Below are positions 61,609-64,000 of a stretch of DNA of 64,000 nucleotides, one piece after another. Below the pieces are notes generated by a model that made no database searches, had not been told where the DNA came from, and saw nothing but the letters and a program-made list of their open reading frames with translations. Positions within the stretch are counted from its first letter, which is position 1, and every line of letters starts with the position of its first letter. This DNA is from Paenibacillus borealis. Lineage in GTDB: Bacteria > Bacillota > Bacilli > Paenibacillales > Paenibacillaceae. The stretch spans positions 5,704,001 through 5,768,000 of the forward strand of contig NZ_CP009285.1 in assembly GCF_000758665.1 (NCBI RefSeq), written 5' to 3'. Both the position numbers and the translations under genes were made by a program.

Positions 61609-62955
61609 TTATTGGGATTCCGCTGCTTTCTGCAGGTCTGCGAGCAGCTCTTCCGGTGTCGAACCGCCGGCGAAGAATTTGCCGAACGCGTTCTGTCCGT
61701 CATCCTTAAACTTCGGAGTTCCGTAATCAAGACCCAGTGAACCTGCAGTAGTGGTTGCTCCGGTAAGAACATCTGTCAGCTGTTTCTGCAGCCCGCTCTC
61801 CGTGCCGGTCAGCTCATACTTCTGGGCAGGAACAGCCGCGCCGGTATCCCAGACGGTTTTGGCCCATTGATCTGCTCTCATCAGATAGTCGAAGAATTTC
61901 TTGGCTTCTTCCGGATGCTTCGAGCTGCTGACCAGTGAATAGCCGCCGCCGTTCCAGGCCAGAAGGTCTGTATCCTTGCCTTTGCCGCCATCCACTACAG
62001 GGAATTTCAGCACAGCCACATTATTGCGGAAGTCTTCGGATAGGCTCTCATTCGTAGCCATTCCCGCTTCCCAGGAGCCCATGTACCACATTGCCGCTTT
62101 TCCCTGCGTAAATAAGTTCTGGGATGCACCGTAGTCTGCGGTCATGAATGATTCCTGGAACAGCTTGGCATCTCTTGCCTCACCCAGCAGCTTGGCAGCA
62201 GTGATGAAGCTCTCATCGGTTGTGAAGTTCTTCTTCTGTTCCACCGCATCCAGCATCAGACTCTGATCTCCGCTCACTCTAATGACCAGATCCTGGAAGA
62301 ATGCCGCGAAGCTCCACAGGTCTTTACCGTTCACCGACATCGGCTCAATGCCTTTGTCACGGAATTGTTTGGCTGCATCCAGCAGCTCCGCATAAGTAGT
62401 GGGTACGTTTACGCCATTGTCTGCAAACATTTTTTGGTTATAGTAGATGACCTCATAGTCGCTGTTCCGGGGCAGGCCATACAATTTGTCATTGAAGGTG
62501 AAAGACTTATATACGCCCGGGAGGAAGTTATAGGTCTCCCCTTCGTACCCGGCCGGGTCCAGCTCTTTCACATAACCAGCCTGAACCAGTGTATTAAGCT
62601 CTGCTCCCCCGTGCACCATAGTGATGTCCAGCGCTTCATTTGAGGCCATATAGGCTTTTAATTTATTCTTAAAAGGCTCTTCGGCCAGCGTTTCGAGCTC
62701 GATTTTCACATTAGGATTCTCTTTCGTATAGTTGTCGATCACCATTTGCTCGGCCAGGCCCTGGCCCGATTTACGGTCCGGAAGGTTGGAGAACACGCGC
62801 AATGTGACTTGTTCAGCGGCGGGATCGGCTGCGTTGCCGTTTGTACTGCCCGCACTATCATTCTGATCGTTGCCTCCGCATGCACTGAGTACCGAGACAG
62901 CTGCCAGCGCTGTAATCAGCAATAGATTCCGTGTGGATTTTGTATTCATAACCAT
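61609..62955 (-). CDS. Sugar-binding lipoprotein, CUT1 family
   Basis: 448 residues with a lipoprotein signal (LAAVSVLSACGGN, Cys near residue 26) and a Ser/Asn/Asp linker, then an SBP_bac_1 fold (LRVFSNLPDRKSGQGLAEQMVIDNYTKENPNVKIELETLAEEPFKNKLKAYMASNEALDITMVHG; NGGGYSLVSSSKHPEEAKKFFDYLM). GGGGGAG is 5 bases before the ATG at 62955. First gene of the lipoprotein-permease-permease-GH42-GH30 operon; probably binds a beta-galactoside-containing oligosaccharide (inferred). Confidence 0.92.
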   Translation of the reverse strand: MVMNTKSTRNLLLITALAAVSVLSACGGNDQNDSAGSTNGNAADPAAEQVTLRVFSNLPDRKSGQGLAEQMVIDNYTKENPNVKIELETLAEEPFKNKLKAYMASNEALDITMVHGGAELNTLVQAGYVKELDPAGYEGETYNFLPGVYKSFTFNDKLYGLPRNSDYEVIYYNQKMFADNGVNVPTTYAELLDAAKQFRDKGIEPMSVNGKDLWSFAAFFQDLVIRVSGDQSLMLDAVEQKKNFTTDESFITAAKLLGEARDAKLFQESFMTADYGASQNLFTQGKAAMWYMGSWEAGMATNESLSEDFRNNVAVLKFPVVDGGKGKDTDLLAWNGGGYSLVSSSKHPEEAKKFFDYLMRADQWAKTVWDTGAAVPAQKYELTGTESGLQKQLTDVLTGATTTAGSLGLDYGTPKFKDDGQNAFGKFFAGGSTPEELLADLQKAAESQ

Positions 62956-63089
62956 TTAATCTCCCCCTAATTGTTGTTGATTGTGCTTGCCTTCTTTGTT
63001 GTGACCACATCGTAACAGAGAACCTGATCCGGGGTCAGTAGAGAAAAAGAGAGTAAAGTTTAAAATTGTCGACTCCTCTTCCGGCACTC

Positions 63090-63118
63090 TTGTTTAAATT
63101 CAACATTACGAATAAGAT
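63090..63118 (+). promoter_or_regulatory. Promoter of the right-edge sensor kinase gene
   Basis: TTGTTT (63090-63095), 17-base spacer, TAAGAT (63113-63118), 26 bases before the GTG start. Confidence 0.5.
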
Positions 63119-63143
63119 AAAAAACAAAAAGGTCAGTGATCAC

Positions 63144-64000
63144 GTGCTGCGTTTCTACTTAAATATGAATCTGCGTTATAAGATAACGATTCTTATCTTT
63201 CTCCTGATCACCGCAGTAACTTTTGCTATAGGCGGATATTCGTATAGCATCTCAAAAAAACAGATCATTAACAAAGTAAGCAACTCCAATCAGAGCGTGC
63301 TTAAGCAGATTGACAGCAATCTCTCCAGAATGCAGAAGACGATTGCCGACTGGGTTACGGTATTCAGCCTGGCTTCCGTTGTACAGGAGACGTTAAGAAG
63401 CAATACTCCGGATTCTGTCGAGATCGAGGATCAATTCTATAACGGGCCGACCGCGTCCATGATGAACCAGATGCTGGTAACCGGCAATTTCGACTATCTG
63501 GCGCTGTACGGCAGCCTGTCCGCACCCATGTTTCAGGTTGCCACCGATGACAGCAGCGGGGCCTACGGCCTGGACAAGATCACCCCTCACAATATTTATA
63601 AGGAATCCGTTGCCCTGAACGGCGCCTCCTATTGGTTCCCGCTGACGGAAGAGAATAATGTCTTTATTCAGAGCAACCGCAATGACAAGCTAGGTATGAC
63701 CCGGATTATCCGCGATATTGTAAACGGAAACAGAATCGGCTTTGTATTTGTCGGCATTAATCTGGAGACGATCCGCAGAACCTATCTGACGGATCTCTAT
63801 GATCAGGACCACGGTATTCTTATCCTGAATGAGAGCGGTGAACAGCTCCTGGCCGCAGGCAAAGAAACGAATGACAAGAAGGCAGTAGACTTCGTGATGA
63901 AGCAGGCTGAAGCCGGCATAATGTCCGGTTATACCATTGTGAACCTGCAAGGCGCAGATACGCTGCTGAACTATAATATCAATGCCAACGGCTGGATTAC
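63144..64000 (+). CDS. Sensor histidine kinase (YesM-like), N-terminal part cut by window edge
   Basis: The frame is open from a GTG at 63144 to the window end, 285 codons. One membrane helix near residues 14-33 (ITILIFLLITAVTFAIGGYSYS) is followed by an extracellular dCache-like sensor region (SVLKQIDSNLSRMQKTIADW..., FVGINLETIRRTYL, ILNESGEQLLA). The kinase domain lies beyond the edge. AAAGG is 11 bases upstream. Divergent from the lipoprotein operon, which it should regulate with a response regulator outside the window. Confidence 0.8.
   Translation, partial: MLRFYLNMNLRYKITILIFLLITAVTFAIGGYSYSISKKQIINKVSNSNQSVLKQIDSNLSRMQKTIADWVTVFSLASVVQETLRSNTPDSVEIEDQFYNGPTASMMNQMLVTGNFDYLALYGSLSAPMFQVATDDSSGAYGLDKITPHNIYKESVALNGASYWFPLTEENNVFIQSNRNDKLGMTRIIRDIVNGNRIGFVFVGINLETIRRTYLTDLYDQDHGILILNESGEQLLAAGKETNDKKAVDFVMKQAEAGIMSGYTIVNLQGADTLLNYNINANGWI

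Overview
This window reads as chromosomal DNA of a Gram-positive, plant-polysaccharide-degrading Firmicute, most likely Paenibacillus. The evidence is the moderate G+C with strong GGAGG ribosome sites, LplA/LplB/YtcP-type sugar ABC transporters, YesM/YesN two-component pairs, many glycoside hydrolases and cre sites. Both ends cut through genes: a sugar-binding lipoprotein on the left (minus strand) and a sensor kinase on the right (plus strand).

Layout. 1-8.4 kb: glucuronoxylan / hexuronate module, with a binding lipoprotein, a NIF3-like protein, GH67 alpha-glucuronidase, a GntR/FCD regulator, and mannonate dehydratase plus fructuronate reductase (uxuA-uxuB). A TTGTATACAA-type palindrome lies in front of the transporter, the GH67 gene and uxuA, so the three units probably form one GntR regulon. 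8.4-11 kb: MerR regulator, acetyltransferase and alpha/beta hydrolase operon. 11-20.8 kb: sugar-acid module, with GH43 beta-xylosidase, YjhG/YagF-type xylonate dehydratase, an IclR regulator, a divergent YagE/YjhH-type aldolase, a CdaR-type regulator, glycerate kinase and a GntP permease. 21-23 kb: DHA2 exporter with MarR regulator. 23-26.5 kb: AT-rich toxin/immunity island, with a WXG-like secreted toxin ending in a DNA/RNA nuclease domain, a YezG-type immunity protein and a second, damaged immunity gene. 26.6-30.1 kb: an orphan YesN/YesM pair. 30.2-34.3 kb: two drug exporters with TetR regulators and clear operators.

34.6-49 kb: GH127 beta-L-arabinofuranosidase divergent from an AraC regulator, a large secreted LamG protein of unknown activity, and a YesM-YesN-permease-permease-binding protein operon preceded by a perfect cre. 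The GH127 and LamG promoters share an AraC-like direct repeat at identical spacing from the -10. 49-53 kb: intergenic repeats (a candidate structured RNA element and a 51-bp hairpin array) and a TPR-type HTH regulator divergent from an exporter. 53-55.4 kb: a FusB-type EF-G-binding protein with a leader-peptide attenuator-like 5' region, and a WYL regulator divergent from a PNPOx-fold protein. 55.5-64 kb: AraC regulator, then a minus-strand operon of binding lipoprotein, two permeases, GH42 and GH30, divergent from the sensor kinase cut by the right edge.

The most notable unexplained items are the FusB leader, the 51-bp array whose stems covary, the paired loci of GTTGTA-N5-TACAAC dyads at 18.0 and 52.8 kb, the G-rich island at 17.76 kb, and the shared GH127/LamG promoter element. 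All functional calls come from reading motifs and recalling families; no database search was run.
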